Part shown: positions 17,209-27,149 of the stretch, one piece after another
Numbering within the stretch: the first letter of the stretch is position 1
Layout: the number at the start of each line of letters is the position of its first letter
From: Novosphingobium sp. KCTC 2891
GTDB lineage: Bacteria > Pseudomonadota > Alphaproteobacteria > Sphingomonadales > Sphingomonadaceae
Reading direction: 5' to 3'
Assembly (NCBI RefSeq): GCF_025938155.1
Contig: NZ_JAPCZG010000011.1
Location: 41,287 to 105,286, forward strand
Length of the DNA: 64,000 nucleotides
Program-made: the position numbers and the translations under genes
The notes under the pieces: model-generated
Databases searched by the model: none
Seen by the model: only the letters and a program-made list of their open reading frames with translations
Told to the model about the DNA's origin: nothing

Positions 17209-18530
17209 GCGTTCCCGGCCTGATGATCGCGGCGCCCGCGTCGGGCACCGGCAAGACCACGGTCATGCTCGGGCTGCTGCGCGCGTTGATGCAGGATGGC
17301 CTTGCCGTGCAGCCGTTCAAGAGCGGGCCGGATTACATCGACCCCGCGTTCCACCGCGCCGCCTGCGGACGCGCCTCGTTCAACCTTGACAGCTGGGCGA
17401 TGGAACCGGCGCTGATCGACGCCATCACCGCGCAGGCGATGGGCGCGGACATGATCCTTGCCGAAGGCTCCATGGGCCTGTTCGACGGCGTGGCCTGCCG
17501 GGGCGCTACCGGCAATGGCGCCAGCGCCGACGTTGCCAAGCGCATGGGCTGGCCGGTGGTGCTGGTGCTGGACGCATCGGGACAGGCGCAGTCCGTCGCC
17601 GCCACCGCGCTCGGCTTTCGCAGCTTCGATCCCGCGCTGCGCATAGCCGCAGTGATCCTCAATCGCGTGGCCAGCCCCCGCCACGAAAGCCTGCTGCGCA
17701 AGGGGCTGGAGTCCATCGACATGCCCGTGCTCGGCGCGCTGCCCCGGCGCACCGATCTGGCCTTGCCAGAACGCCATCTCGGGCTGGTGCAGGCGATGGA
17801 ACACCCCGATCTGGAACGCGCGGTCGTCGATTACGCCGCGTTCCTGCGCGGCCATGTCGATCTCGCCGCTCTCCGCGCCGCAGCACTAGCCAGGCCCCCC
17901 GTATCTCGGCCCAGCCACCTGCCCCCTCCCCCGGCACAGCGCATCGCGGTCGCACGCGATGCAGCGTTTTCCTTCCTCTATCCGCACCTTCTGGAAGGCT
18001 GGCGGCGTGCAGGTGCGCAGATCACGCCGTTCTCCCCGCTGGCCGACGAAGCACCGGCCGCCGATGCCGATCTCGTATGGCTTCCGGGCGGCTATCCCGA
18101 ACTGCATGCCGGAACGATCGCGGCCGCTTCCACCTTCCTCGAAGGCTTGCACCGCCATGCCGAAACGCGGCCCATCCATGGCGAATGCGGCGGATACATG
18201 GTGCTGGGCGAAACGCTGGTGGACAAGGCAGGGACATGCCACCGCATGGCCGGCCTGCTCGGGCTGGAAACCAGTTATGCCCAGCGCCGGATGCACCTTG
18301 GCTATCGCCATGCCGAACTGCTTGCGCCTGTCGCGGGTATTGCGGCGGGCACCTGCCTGCGCGGGCACGAGTTCCATTATTCCACCATCCTCGCGCAGCA
18401 CGATGCGCCGCTGGCCCGCGTCACCGATGCCAACGGCGATCCGGTGGCCGAAACCGGATCGCGCCGGGGCCGGGTGACCGGCACCTTCTTTCACATGATT
18501 GCCCCCTCCGACCGAGGCGTAAACGCGTGA
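17205..18530 (+). CDS. cobB: Hydrogenobyrinic acid a,c-diamide synthase CobB
   Basis: A glutamine-dependent, ATP-using amidase (441 residues) for carboxylates a and c. The N-terminal P-loop ([17 protein letters not shown], residues ~6-22) and the [14 protein letters not shown] block lead into the ATP-binding domain; the C-terminal class-I glutamine amidotransferase domain has its Cys in [11 protein letters not shown] (~327). An Arg/Pro-rich linker (~225-245) separates them. ATGA overlap with cobM. Confidence 0.94.
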   Translation: MSVPGLMIAAPASGTGKTTVMLGLLRALMQDGLAVQPFKSGPDYIDPAFHRAACGRASFNLDSWAMEPALIDAITAQAMGADMILAEGSMGLFDGVACRGATGNGASADVAKRMGWPVVLVLDASGQAQSVAATALGFRSFDPALRIAAVILNRVASPRHESLLRKGLESIDMPVLGALPRRTDLALPERHLGLVQAMEHPDLERAVVDYAAFLRGHVDLAALRAAALARPPVSRPSHLPPPPAQRIAVARDAAFSFLYPHLLEGWRRAGAQITPFSPLADEAPAADADLVWLPGGYPELHAGTIAAASTFLEGLHRHAETRPIHGECGGYMVLGETLVDKAGTCHRMAGLLGLETSYAQRRMHLGYRHAELLAPVAGIAAGTCLRGHEFHYSTILAQHDAPLARVTDANGDPVAETGSRRGRVTGTFFHMIAPSDRGVNA

Positions 18531-19294
18531 TCGAGCTTCACCTGATCGGCATCGGCACCGGCAACCCCGATCACCTCACCACGCAAGCAACCCGCGCCAT
18601 GAACGCGGCGGACCTCATCCTGCTGCCGCGCAAGGGCAGTGCGAAGTCGGACCTTGCAGATCTGCGCCGCACGATCTGCGCGAACGTGCTGACCCGCCCG
18701 GTGCCGATCGTCGAATTCGACATGCCGGTGCGGGCAGATGATGGCGACTATGCGCGCGCCGTCAACGACTGGCACGATGCCATCGCGGCCATCTGGCGCG
18801 AACAGATCGCCGCGCACTTGCCCAGGGGCGGGCGGCTCGCGCTGCTGGTCTGGGGCGATCCTTCGCTCTACGACAGCACGCTGCGCATTGCCGAGCGGTT
18901 GCAGCGTGCCGGGCTGGAAGTTGCCGTCAAGGTTGTCGCCGGCATCACCAGCATCCAGGCGCTGACCTCCGCCCATGCCATTCCGCTCAACCCACTGGCC
19001 GGTCCCGTTACCATCACCACCGGGCGTGCGCTGCGCACCCACGGCTGGCCGGTCGATGCCGATACGATCGTCGTCATGCTCGACAGCGGCTGCGCCTTCG
19101 ACGTGCTTGATCCGCGCGGCATCACGATCTGGTGGGGGGCCTATCTGGGCATGGACCATCAGGCGCTGGAACAGGGGCCGCTGGCCGAAGCGGCCCCGCG
19201 GATCGCCGCACGCCGGGCGGCCCTTCGCGCCCGCCACGGCTGGATCATGGATGTCTATCTGATGCGAAAGGAACAGGTCGATGGAAGCCGCTGA
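18527..19294 (+). CDS. cobF: Precorrin-6A synthase (deacetylating) CobF
   Basis: A SAM-dependent C-1 methyltransferase (255 residues) specific to the aerobic pathway; it also releases acetate from precorrin-5. Landmarks: LHLIGIGTGNPDHLTTQATRA, DLILLPRKGSAKSDLADLR, LLVWGDPSLYDSTLRIAERL (~residues 105-124), VVAGITSIQALTSAHAIPLN and the C-terminal GAYLGMDHQAL. The GTG at 18527 overlaps the cobB stop. Confidence 0.94.
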   Translation: MIELHLIGIGTGNPDHLTTQATRAMNAADLILLPRKGSAKSDLADLRRTICANVLTRPVPIVEFDMPVRADDGDYARAVNDWHDAIAAIWREQIAAHLPRGGRLALLVWGDPSLYDSTLRIAERLQRAGLEVAVKVVAGITSIQALTSAHAIPLNPLAGPVTITTGRALRTHGWPVDADTIVVMLDSGCAFDVLDPRGITIWWGAYLGMDHQALEQGPLAEAAPRIAARRAALRARHGWIMDVYLMRKEQVDGSR

Positions 19295-19910
19295 CGCACC
19301 GATGGCGGGAGAAGCCGCCGATGCCCGCCACGCCGACAAGATGCGCAAGAAGCAGGCCGCACGCGACACGATCATGGCCAACAAGACGCGCGAAAAGGGC
19401 CTGCTGATCGTTCACACGGGCAAGGGCAAGGGCAAGACCAGCGCCGCGCTGGGCATGGTGGTGCGCGCCATCGGCCACGGCATGAAAGTGGGCGTGGTCC
19501 AGTTCGTGAAAGGCGCGATGGTCACGGGCGAAAAGGCGGTGTTCGACGCCTTTCCCGACAATGTCGAGTTCAAGCCCATGGGCGAAGGCTTTACCTGGAA
19601 CACGCAGGATCGTGCGCGCGACATAGCCTCTGCCCGCACCGCCTGGGACGAAGTGAAGCGCATGATCGCGGACCCGGCCTATCACATGGTGCTGGCCGAC
19701 GAGCTGAACATCGTGCTGCGCTACGATTATCTGCCGCTCGACGAAGTGCTCGAAGTCCTGACCGCCAAGCCAGAGATGAAGCACGTGATCGTCACCGGCC
19801 GGAATGCACCCGATGCGCTGATGGAGGCCGCCGATCTCGTCACCGAGATGACCATGGTGAAGCACCCGTTCCGATCAGGCGTCAAGGCGCAGGCGGGAAT
19901 CGAGTTTTGA
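19281..19910 (+). CDS. cobO: Cob(I)yrinic acid a,c-diamide adenosyltransferase CobO
   Basis: An ATP:corrinoid adenosyltransferase of the CobA/CobO/BtuR type (209 residues) that attaches the upper adenosyl ligand. The P-loop is HTGKGKGKTSAALGM (~residues 45-59); VVQFVKGAMVTGEK, MVLADELNIVLRYDYL and HVIVTGRNAPDALMEAAD are family blocks. The start at 19281 lies 14 bases inside cobF and is preceded by AAAGGA, a good ribosome site. The Lys-rich N-terminal extension is normal in alphaproteobacterial CobO. Confidence 0.95.
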   Translation: MEAADAPMAGEAADARHADKMRKKQAARDTIMANKTREKGLLIVHTGKGKGKTSAALGMVVRAIGHGMKVGVVQFVKGAMVTGEKAVFDAFPDNVEFKPMGEGFTWNTQDRARDIASARTAWDEVKRMIADPAYHMVLADELNIVLRYDYLPLDEVLEVLTAKPEMKHVIVTGRNAPDALMEAADLVTEMTMVKHPFRSGVKAQAGIEF

Positions 19911-20554
19911 GCCAGCCCGCTCCCCAGTTCGATGCCGAATTCGCACAGGCGTTCGAAACGCTGCTGCACTGGCGGCGCGATGTGCGCCATTTCGCATCGC
20001 AGCCGGTGACCGAACAGGACATGGCCGAACTGCTGGCGCTGGCGACGCTGGCTCCCTCGGTCGGCAACGCCCAACCCTGGCGCTTCGTGCGCGTGCGCAC
20101 GCCTGCCTTGCGCGAGGCGCTGGCCGTCCATGTCGATGACCAGAACGCGTTGGCCGCACGTGGCTACGCCGACCAGGCGCGCCACGATGCCTATCGCGCG
20201 CTCAAGCTGCACGGCTTGCGCGAAGCACCCGAGATCGTGGCCCTGTTCTGCGACGAACAGGCGCAGGCGGGCCACCGCCTTGGCATCGCCACCATGCCCG
20301 AAATGCTGCGCTATTCCTGCGTCGCGGCCATCCAGACGCTATGGCTGGCCGCGCGCATTCGCGGGATAGGCCTCGGCTGGGTCTCGATCCTCGATCCGCA
20401 GGTGGTGAGCGCCATGCTGGACGTGCCGCCACGGTGGTCGCTGATCGCACTGCTGTGCATCGGCTATCCCGAGCAATCTTCAGAAACCCCCGAACTCGAA
20501 CAACGCGGTTGGCAATCGCGTGAGCCGCTGGCCGACCGCGTGTTCGAGAGATGA
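19907..20554 (+). CDS. bluB: 5,6-dimethylbenzimidazole synthase BluB
   Basis: A flavin-destroying nitroreductase-fold enzyme that converts FMNH2 and O2 to dimethylbenzimidazole, the lower ligand base. The protein (215 residues) has WRRDVRHF near residue 24, TLAPSVGNAQPWRFV (~47-61), GLGWVSILDP (~158) and the C-terminal LEQRGWQSREPL. The start is a rare TTG at 19907 that overlaps the cobO stop (TTGA); no better ATG exists before the conserved core. Together with cobT it shows that the organism makes its own lower ligand. Confidence 0.92.
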   Translation: MSQPAPQFDAEFAQAFETLLHWRRDVRHFASQPVTEQDMAELLALATLAPSVGNAQPWRFVRVRTPALREALAVHVDDQNALAARGYADQARHDAYRALKLHGLREAPEIVALFCDEQAQAGHRLGIATMPEMLRYSCVAAIQTLWLAARIRGIGLGWVSILDPQVVSAMLDVPPRWSLIALLCIGYPEQSSETPELEQRGWQSREPLADRVFER

Positions 20555-20579
20555 CCCTTGCCCGAAGGAGCGCAATGCG

Positions 20580-20987
20580 ATGCTGATCCCCGCCGATGAT
20601 GGCCCGGCCATCGTGGCCTGCAACACCTGCCGCCATTCCAAGGATGCCCAGAACGGCGTGGACGGTCAGCGCGGCGGTGCCCTGCTGGTCGCCGCACTGC
20701 GCGCCGTGCAGCAAGGCGATCCGCGCTATGCCGGCATCGCAGTGCAGGAAATGCCGTGCCTGTTTTCCTGCACCGAGTTCTGCTCGGTCCACGTCCGCGC
20801 TCCGGGCAAACTCGGGTATGTGCTCGGCCGCTTCACCCCGGACGAGGAGGCCGCCACTGCCCTGCTCGACTATGCCCTGCTCCATGCGGCCAGTGAACAC
20901 GGTCGCGTGCCGTTCAAGGAATGGCCAAAGGGCGTGAAGGGCCACTTCATCTGCCGCACCCCGCCCGCAGGGTTTGTGGCGCAATGA
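20580..20987 (+). CDS. DUF1636 metal-binding protein
   Basis: A 135-residue protein with paired cysteines (CNTCRHS near residue 14; CLFSCTEFC near ~60), the pattern of DUF1636 proteins, whose fold resembles thioredoxin-like 2Fe-2S ferredoxins. Its function is unknown. It is recurrently located in alphaproteobacterial cobalamin clusters, and here it sits between bluB and cobT with AAGGAG 9 bases upstream of ATG 20580. A role in redox supply or metal handling for B12 synthesis is only an inference. Confidence 0.85.
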   Translation: MLIPADDGPAIVACNTCRHSKDAQNGVDGQRGGALLVAALRAVQQGDPRYAGIAVQEMPCLFSCTEFCSVHVRAPGKLGYVLGRFTPDEEAATALLDYALLHAASEHGRVPFKEWPKGVKGHFICRTPPAGFVAQ

Positions 20988-22000
20988 TCGGGTTTGCCTC
21001 CCCCGCCGCATTCGAGGCCGCTCTGGCCAGTCTGCCCTCCCCAGATGCGAACGCCATTGCGGCCGCCCGCGCCCGGCAGGGCCAGTTGACCAAGCCACCG
21101 GGATCGCTGGGGCGGCTGGAAGACATCGCCGTGTTCATGGCCGGCTGGCAGGGCACGGCCCGCCCGGTGATCGAACGTGGTCGCACCGCGATCTTTGCCG
21201 GCAATCATGGCTTCGTGGCCCACGGCGTCAGCGCCTTTCCCGCCAGCGTGACTGCGGCCATGGTCGCCAATTTCGAGGCGGGCGGCGCGGCGATCAACGC
21301 GCTGGCTGGCGCAGCCGGGCTGGATCTCAGGATCGTCGCGCTCGACCTTGATCGCCCCACCGCCGATTTCACCACTGCCCCCGCGATGGACGAGGACGAA
21401 TGCCTTGCCGCACTGTCGGCGGGGGCGAGCGTCGTGACGCCCGATCTCCATATCGTCACCATGGGGGAAATGGGCATCGGCAATACCACGGCCGCCGCGG
21501 CGCTTTCCGCCCGCAGCTTTGGCGGCAGCGTGGCCGAATGGGTCGGCCCCGGCACGGGTGTCGACAGTGCCGGCATTGCCCGAAAGGTTGCCGTGATCGG
21601 ACAGGCGCTTGCCCTGCATGATTCCGCGCCTGCCTCGCCGTTCGAAACGCTGCGCAGGCTTGGCGGGCGGGAGATCGCGGCCATTGCAGGTGCGGTGCTG
21701 AAGGCGCGCCAGTTGCGCATCCCCGTGGTGCTTGATGGCTTCATCACCTGTGCGGCGATTGCGCCGCTGGCCGCCAAGGTTCCGGCGATCACCGATCATT
21801 GCCTTGCCGGGCATTGCTCGGCCGAACCCGGCCATGTCCGCCTGCTTCGCCACCTTGGCCTGTCTCCCTTGCTGAGCCTTGGGATGCGGCTCGGCGAAGG
21901 CAGCGGCGCAGCGCTCGCCGTGTCGGTGATCCGCGCAGCGCTTGCCACGCACGCGCAGATGGCCACCTTTGCCGAAGCGGGCGTGGCCGACAGCCTGTGA
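20984..22000 (+). CDS. cobT: Nicotinate-nucleotide:dimethylbenzimidazole phosphoribosyltransferase
   Basis: The enzyme (338 residues; CobU in Pseudomonas denitrificans naming) makes alpha-ribazole phosphate from NaMN and DMB. Blocks seen: LTKPPGSLGRLEDIA, FAGNHGFVAHGVSAFP, VTMGEMGIGNTTAAAAL (~residues 160-176) and the near-C-terminal catalytic Glu region MATFAEAGVAD. ATGA overlap with DUF1636. Confidence 0.95.
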   Translation: MIGFASPAAFEAALASLPSPDANAIAAARARQGQLTKPPGSLGRLEDIAVFMAGWQGTARPVIERGRTAIFAGNHGFVAHGVSAFPASVTAAMVANFEAGGAAINALAGAAGLDLRIVALDLDRPTADFTTAPAMDEDECLAALSAGASVVTPDLHIVTMGEMGIGNTTAAAALSARSFGGSVAEWVGPGTGVDSAGIARKVAVIGQALALHDSAPASPFETLRRLGGREIAAIAGAVLKARQLRIPVVLDGFITCAAIAPLAAKVPAITDHCLAGHCSAEPGHVRLLRHLGLSPLLSLGMRLGEGSGAALAVSVIRAALATHAQMATFAEAGVADSL

Positions 22001-22563
22001 GCGCGTTTCACCTCCACCTGATGCGGCATGGCGCCCCTGAAACGCCCGGACTCCTGCTGGGCCGTACCGATATGCCCAGCACCCCGGCCGGTATTGCGGC
22101 CTGCGTGCAGCAAGTCGCCGACCTCTCCTTCGGCACCGTGATCGCGTCCGACCTGCAACGCTGCGCGGTAACGGCGGACGGGATCGCCGGTTCGCGCGGC
22201 TTGCCGGTCACGCGCGATCCACGCTGGCGCGAGCTGCATTTCGGGGCCTGGGACGGGCTGAACCCGGCGCACGTGGACAGCACAGCGCTCGCCAGATTCT
22301 GGAACGATCCCGAAGCCGATCCGCCACCGGGCGGCGAACGCTGGTCCTCGCTGGTCGCCCGCGTCGATGCCGCGCTCGGCAGTATCGCGGGCGATACGCT
22401 GGTCGTCACGCACGGCGGCGCTATCCGCGCGGCGCTGGCTTGCCTGTTCGGCTTCGAGCAGCGCCATCTCTGGGCATTCGACCTGCCCTATACCTGCGTC
22501 GTCAGCCTGCGCCTGTGGCCGGGCACGCCGCGCACTGCGCAGATCGTGGGGCTGTGGCCATGA
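21997..22563 (+). CDS. cobC: Alpha-ribazole phosphatase (histidine phosphatase)
   Basis: A histidine-phosphatase-superfamily enzyme of 188 residues. LMRHGAPETPG (RHG motif, His ~11) carries the phospho-accepting His, ASDLQRC follows at ~52, WRELHFGAWDG at ~79, and VVTHGGAIRAAL (second catalytic His, ~127). It would remove the phosphate from alpha-ribazole phosphate before the cobalamin synthase step. Named in the Salmonella sense, not the aminotransferase sense. GTGA overlap with cobT. Confidence 0.88.
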   Translation: MSAFHLHLMRHGAPETPGLLLGRTDMPSTPAGIAACVQQVADLSFGTVIASDLQRCAVTADGIAGSRGLPVTRDPRWRELHFGAWDGLNPAHVDSTALARFWNDPEADPPPGGERWSSLVARVDAALGSIAGDTLVVTHGGAIRAALACLFGFEQRHLWAFDLPYTCVVSLRLWPGTPRTAQIVGLWP

Positions 22564-23276
22564 AGGGCCTTTGCATCGCGGTGCAGTTCCTTACCCGCCT
22601 GCCCGCGCCGTCAGTGTCTGTCTCGAACGACGCGTTCGGCGCATCGATGCGGTGGTTCCCGGTGGTCGGGTTGATCGTCGGCGGGATTGTTGCCGCGGCG
22701 GGATGGGCCGGGGCGCATGTCGACAGCTGGACCGGCGCGCTGGCCGCGCTTGCGGCATGGGTGCTGGTCACAGGCGCGCTGCACCTGGACGGGCTGGGCG
22801 ACATGGCCGATGCCAGCGGTGCCGCGCACAAGGATCGCGAGCGGCTCCGTGCCGTGCTGGCCGATCCCCATGTGGGCAGCTTCGGCGTGACCGCCATCAC
22901 GCTGCAATTGCTGGCCAAGCTGGTGCTGCTGCACGCGCTGATCGACCAACGCCAGATCGCTGCGGTCGTGCTGGTGCCTTTCGCCGCACGCATCGCCCCG
23001 TTGTTCTGGACCCGCTGGATCGCTCCGTTGCATCAGGGGCTTGGGGCACGCTTTGCTGGGGCCATCCGCCCGGCAGACCTTGCCTTCTGGACGCTCGCGT
23101 TGCTGGCAACCGCGTGGTTCCACCCGGCCCTGCTGGCCACCGTTCCTGTCATCGTACAGTGGGGCCGCTGGATCGCCCGGCGTATCGGCGGCATTTCCGG
23201 GGACGGCCATGGCGCGGGAATCGAACTGATCGAAACCGCGCTGTTGCTGGGCCTTTGCGTGGAGGCAGCGCTGTGA
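22560..23276 (+). CDS. cobS: Adenosylcobinamide-GDP ribazoletransferase (cobalamin synthase)
   Basis: An integral membrane enzyme (238 residues, ~6 hydrophobic segments; CobV in P. denitrificans naming) that joins alpha-ribazole to AdoCbi-GDP. The acidic metal-binding motif GALHLDGLGDMADAS is at ~residues 75-89 and the C-terminal GGISGDGHGAGIELIE at ~213-228, both typical. It overlaps the phosphatase gene by ATGA, linking the two final steps. Confidence 0.94.
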   Translation: MKGLCIAVQFLTRLPAPSVSVSNDAFGASMRWFPVVGLIVGGIVAAAGWAGAHVDSWTGALAALAAWVLVTGALHLDGLGDMADASGAAHKDRERLRAVLADPHVGSFGVTAITLQLLAKLVLLHALIDQRQIAAVVLVPFAARIAPLFWTRWIAPLHQGLGARFAGAIRPADLAFWTLALLATAWFHPALLATVPVIVQWGRWIARRIGGISGDGHGAGIELIETALLLGLCVEAAL

Positions 23277-24253
23277 CATCACCCCGTTGGACATGGCATG
23301 GCGGCGGCATCGATGCGGCCCGGCAGCACTTCGGTGGGGAGGATTGGCTGGACCTTTCCACCGGCATCAACCCGCACGCCTGGCCGCACGCCAACGCCGT
23401 GCCCGTCGATTGGCGCGCGCTGCCGGGCGAAGACGACGTGGCGGCGCTGGAACGCGCGGCGGCCGCCCACTTCGGCTGCGATGCAGGCAGCGTCTGCGCC
23501 GTCCCGGGAACCGAAGTGGGCCTGCGCCTTGCAGGCGAACTGCTTAATGGCCGCGCCTGCCACGTCACCCCCACCTATCGCACGCATACCGAGATGGTGG
23601 CAGGCAGCTGGCCCATCGCTATCGACACGCTCGATCAGGCAGACGGCGCAACGCTGATCCTCGCCAACCCGAACAACCCCGATGGGCGTCTGCTCAGCCG
23701 TGACCAAATCGACGATCTGCTGGCACGGCGCGGCGCAAGCGGCTGGCTCGTGCTGGATGAAGCCTTTGCCGATTGCCACCCCAACCACACCGTCGCCGAC
23801 CGGGTCAGCGACGAGCGGCGCCTGATCGTCTTCCGCTCGTTCGGCAAGTTCTTCGGGCTGGCCGGCGTGCGGCTCGGCTTCGTGATCGGGCCGCGCCAGA
23901 TCATCGACGACCTGCGCAGGCGGCTGGGAGCCTGGCCCGTCTCCGCCGCCGCCATCGCGATCGGCACGGCTGCTTACGGCGATCATGCGTGGACGGCCAT
24001 GATGCGCCGCAGGCTGGAGGCCGATGCAGCGCGACTGGACGCAGCACTGCATAGGCGCGGCTATCGCGTGATCGGCGCCTGCCCGCTGTTCCGCCTGATC
24101 GAATGTGCCGATGGCGCGGCCCTGTTCGACCATCTGGCCCGGCGGGCCATTCTCACCCGCCCCTTTGCCCACCAACCCCAGTGGTTGCGGGTGGGGCTGC
24201 CGGGCAGCGAAGAGGGACTTGCCCGCTTCATCTCCGCCCTGCCTGATGGCTGA
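23273..24253 (+). CDS. cobD: PLP-dependent aminotransferase, threonine-phosphate decarboxylase type
   Basis: A fold-type-I PLP enzyme (326 residues; called CobC in P. denitrificans) that supplies the aminopropanol phosphate linker. It has the N-terminal LDLSTGINPHAWP, ANPNNPDGRLLS (~residues 129-140), VLDEAFAD, and the PLP Lys in SFGKFFGLAGVRLGF (K192). GTGA overlap with cobS; 8-base overlap with cbiB, the linker-attaching enzyme. Confidence 0.93.
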   Translation: MTSPRWTWHGGGIDAARQHFGGEDWLDLSTGINPHAWPHANAVPVDWRALPGEDDVAALERAAAAHFGCDAGSVCAVPGTEVGLRLAGELLNGRACHVTPTYRTHTEMVAGSWPIAIDTLDQADGATLILANPNNPDGRLLSRDQIDDLLARRGASGWLVLDEAFADCHPNHTVADRVSDERRLIVFRSFGKFFGLAGVRLGFVIGPRQIIDDLRRRLGAWPVSAAAIAIGTAAYGDHAWTAMMRRRLEADAARLDAALHRRGYRVIGACPLFRLIECADGAALFDHLARRAILTRPFAHQPQWLRVGLPGSEEGLARFISALPDG

Positions 24254-25187
24254 AGCTGTCGTTCTTCTTGCCCTTGCCCTCGATGCGGCGATTGGCTGGC
24301 CTGATCGGCTCTATCGACGGCTGGGTCACCCGGTCGGCGGTTTTGCCCGGATCATCCAGAGTTGCGAGCGCGTCTGGAACCGCTCGGCGTTGCCCCCGCC
24401 GCTACGGCGATTGCTCGGGGTGCTGACGGTGGTGATCCTCATCGCCATTCCGGTCGGGATGGCGCTCGCGGTACAGGCGCTTTTGCTCAAGATTTTCGGG
24501 TCGTTTGCATGGATCGCCGAGGCCGTGCTCGCCTGGCCCGCGCTGGCGCAGCGCAGCTTGTTCGATCATGTCCGCCCGGTGGTCGTGGCCCTTGAGGCAG
24601 GCGACCTTCTCGCGGCCCGCCGGGCCGTTGCCATGATCGTCGGGCGTGATACCGCCGAACTCGATGCAGCGGGCGTGGCGCGGGCCGCGATCGAAAGCCT
24701 TGCCGAAAGCTTTTGCGACGGGATTGCCGCACCGCTGTTCTGGCTGGTCGCGGGCGGCGTGCCGGGGATTTGGGCCTACAAGGCGATCAACACCGCCGAC
24801 AGCCTGATTGGCCATCGCGAGGAGCGCTGGCGCGCCTTCGGTTGGGCCGCCGCACGCACCGACGACCTGGCGAACCTGTTGCCCGCGCGGATCGGCGCCG
24901 TGATCCTCTGCCTTGCAGGACGCGGCGGATGGTCGACGATGTGGCGCGATCATGGCCGTCATTCCTCGCCCAACGCTGGCTGGACCGAAGCGGCCATGGC
25001 CGGCGCCCTGCACGTGCGGCTGGCTGGACCGGTCGTCTACGATGGAGTGGCCCATGCGAAGCCGTGGATCGGCGAAGGCCCGCCCGACGCGACGGCGGCG
25101 GATATCCGCCGCGCGCTCGTAATCTACGTTCGCGCCTGCCTCCTGCTGGGCGTAACGGCTACCGCGTTTGCATGGAGAGGATGGTGA
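24246..25187 (+). CDS. cbiB: Adenosylcobinamide-phosphate synthase CbiB/CobD
   Basis: A membrane protein (313 residues, CobD in P. denitrificans naming) that attaches aminopropanol (phosphate) to cobyric acid. Family blocks: [20 protein letters not shown] at the N-terminus, [25 protein letters not shown] split at ~137-160, [20 protein letters not shown], and [18 protein letters not shown] (~239). The start lies 8 bases inside the aminotransferase gene. Confidence 0.94.
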   Translation: MAEAVVLLALALDAAIGWPDRLYRRLGHPVGGFARIIQSCERVWNRSALPPPLRRLLGVLTVVILIAIPVGMALAVQALLLKIFGSFAWIAEAVLAWPALAQRSLFDHVRPVVVALEAGDLLAARRAVAMIVGRDTAELDAAGVARAAIESLAESFCDGIAAPLFWLVAGGVPGIWAYKAINTADSLIGHREERWRAFGWAAARTDDLANLLPARIGAVILCLAGRGGWSTMWRDHGRHSSPNAGWTEAAMAGALHVRLAGPVVYDGVAHAKPWIGEGPPDATAADIRRALVIYVRACLLLGVTATAFAWRGW

Positions 25188-26650
25188 TGGGCGCACTGAT
25201 GCTGCAAGGTACCGGGTCCGATGTCGGCAAATCGGTGCTGGTCGCCGGGCTGTGCCGCGCGTTTGCCAATCGCGGTCTTTCCGTGCGCCCGTTCAAGCCG
25301 CAGAACATGTCGAACAATGCTGCCGTCACGGTCGACGGCGGAGAGATCGGGCGAGCGCAGGCCTTGCAGGCCATGGCCTGCCGGGTTGAGCCGCATACGG
25401 ACATGAATCCCGTCCTGCTCAAGCCGCAGGCAGACCACACCTCGCAACTCGTGGTGCATGGGCGAGTGCGCGGAACGATGGGCGGCGGGAATTTCCGCAC
25501 CGCGCGCGCCGCGCTCCTGCCCGATGTGCTGGAAAGCTGGCAACGCCTGCGCTCGCAATGCGATCTTGTGGTCGTCGAAGGCGCAGGATCCCCGGCCGAG
25601 ATCAACCTGCGCGCAGGCGATATCGCCAACATGGGCTTTGCGCGCGCGGCAGGCGTGCCGGTGGTGCTGGTGGGCGATATCGACCGTGGCGGGGTGATCG
25701 CGGCGGTGGTCGGCACCCGCACCGTGATCGATCCTGCCGATGCAGCGATGATCCGGGGCTTCATCATCAACAAGTTTCGGGGCGATCCCGCGCTGTTCAC
25801 GGACGGCTATCGCCAGATCGAGGAACTTTCGGGCTGGCGCGGCTATGGCGTGGTTCCGTGGCTCGCCGCCAGCGCGCGCCTGCCCAGCGAAGATGCCGTC
25901 GTGCTCGAACGCCATACGCGCGATGGCATGGGCACGCTGAAGATTGCCTGCCCGATCCTGCCGCGCATCGCCAATTTCGACGATCTCGATCCCCTGAAGG
26001 CCGAAAGCGGGGTCACGGTCGTCATGGTACCGCCCGGCCATCCCATCCCCGCCGATTGCGCGCTGATCGTGCTGCCAGGCTCGAAGGCGACCATCGCGGA
26101 CATGGTCGCACTGCGCGAACAGGGATGGGACATCGACATCCTCGCCCATCACCGGCGCGGGGGACGCGTACTCGGCATCTGCGGCGGCTATCAGATGCTG
26201 GGTCGCCGCATCCGCGATCCGCATGGCATCGAAGGCCCGCTAGCGGAAATCGACGGGCTGGGCCTGCTCGATGTCGAAACCGTGCTTACCCCGCACAAGG
26301 CGTTGCGGCGCGTGCGGGGGACGGCGTTGGACCAGCCGTTCGAAGGCTTCGAGATGCACATGGGCGAAACTATCGGTGCGGGATGCCAGCGTCCCTTCGC
26401 CGTGCTCGACGGCAACCGCCCAGATGGCGCCATCAGCCCCAATGGACAGGTCATGGGCAGCTATGTCCACCGTGCGCTGGCCAGCACGCCCTTGCGCACG
26501 GCACTGCTCGCCGCGCTCGGCGTCCAGTCCGATGGTGTCGACCACGCCGCCGCGGTGGACGCCGCGCTCGATTCGATTGCCGACGATCTCGAAACCCACC
26601 TCGACGTCGAGGCCCTGCTGGCGCTCGCGCAGGGAGATGGCGATGCCTAG
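25187..26650 (+). CDS. cobQ: Cobyric acid synthase CobQ
   Basis: A glutamine-dependent amidase (487 residues) for carboxylates b, d, e and g. The P-loop-like [17 protein letters not shown] is at ~8-24, [14 protein letters not shown] at ~37, and the amidotransferase Cys in [11 protein letters not shown] (~331), with a C-terminal catalytic His region [14 protein letters not shown] 25187 is preferred because GGAGAGG lies ~6 bases upstream and it overlaps the cbiB stop; two in-frame starts (25172, 25181) lie just upstream. Confidence 0.94.
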   Translation: MGALMLQGTGSDVGKSVLVAGLCRAFANRGLSVRPFKPQNMSNNAAVTVDGGEIGRAQALQAMACRVEPHTDMNPVLLKPQADHTSQLVVHGRVRGTMGGGNFRTARAALLPDVLESWQRLRSQCDLVVVEGAGSPAEINLRAGDIANMGFARAAGVPVVLVGDIDRGGVIAAVVGTRTVIDPADAAMIRGFIINKFRGDPALFTDGYRQIEELSGWRGYGVVPWLAASARLPSEDAVVLERHTRDGMGTLKIACPILPRIANFDDLDPLKAESGVTVVMVPPGHPIPADCALIVLPGSKATIADMVALREQGWDIDILAHHRRGGRVLGICGGYQMLGRRIRDPHGIEGPLAEIDGLGLLDVETVLTPHKALRRVRGTALDQPFEGFEMHMGETIGAGCQRPFAVLDGNRPDGAISPNGQVMGSYVHRALASTPLRTALLAALGVQSDGVDHAAAVDAALDSIADDLETHLDVEALLALAQGDGDA

Positions 26651-27149
26651 CCTGTTCGTTCTGGGCGGCGCCCGTTCGGGCAAGAGCCGCTATGCGCAGC
26701 ACCGTGCCGAAGCCACCGGCCTTTCGCCGGTTTACATTGCCACCGCTCAGGCGTGGGACGACGAAATGCGCGACCGCATACGCCTGCACCAGCAGGATCG
26801 CGGCCCCGCCTGGTCAACCGTGGAAGCGCCGCTTGCGCTGGCAGAGGCAATTCGCGCGCACAATGCGCCAGACGCGGTGGTGCTGGTCGACTGCCTGACC
26901 TTGTGGGTCACCAACCTGCTGCTGTCCGATCGCGACATCCCGGCGGCCACCACCGACCTGACGAAGGCGATCGCCTGTGCCAGAGGTAACGTCGTTCTCG
27001 TCAGCAACGAAGTCGGCCTTGGCATCGTCCCCGAAAACGCCCTCGCGCGCCGGTTTCGCGACGAAGCCGGCAGAGTCAACCAGGTGGTTGCAGCCGCGGT
27101 GGGAGAGGTCCAGTTCGTGGCTGCGGGACTGAATCTCAGGATGAAATAG
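26643..27149 (+). CDS. cobU: Adenosylcobinamide kinase / AdoCbi-phosphate guanylyltransferase
   Basis: A bifunctional nucleotide loop enzyme (168 residues; CobP in P. denitrificans naming). The P-loop [12 protein letters not shown] is at residues 8-19, [13 protein letters not shown] at ~30, [13 protein letters not shown] at ~82 and [13 protein letters not shown] at ~118. It is the last gene of the operon; its end overlaps the convergent DUF2182 gene by 14 bases, leaving no room for an ordinary terminator. Confidence 0.94.
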   Translation: MPSLFVLGGARSGKSRYAQHRAEATGLSPVYIATAQAWDDEMRDRIRLHQQDRGPAWSTVEAPLALAEAIRAHNAPDAVVLVDCLTLWVTNLLLSDRDIPAATTDLTKAIACARGNVVLVSNEVGLGIVPENALARRFRDEAGRVNQVVAAAVGEVQFVAAGLNLRMK

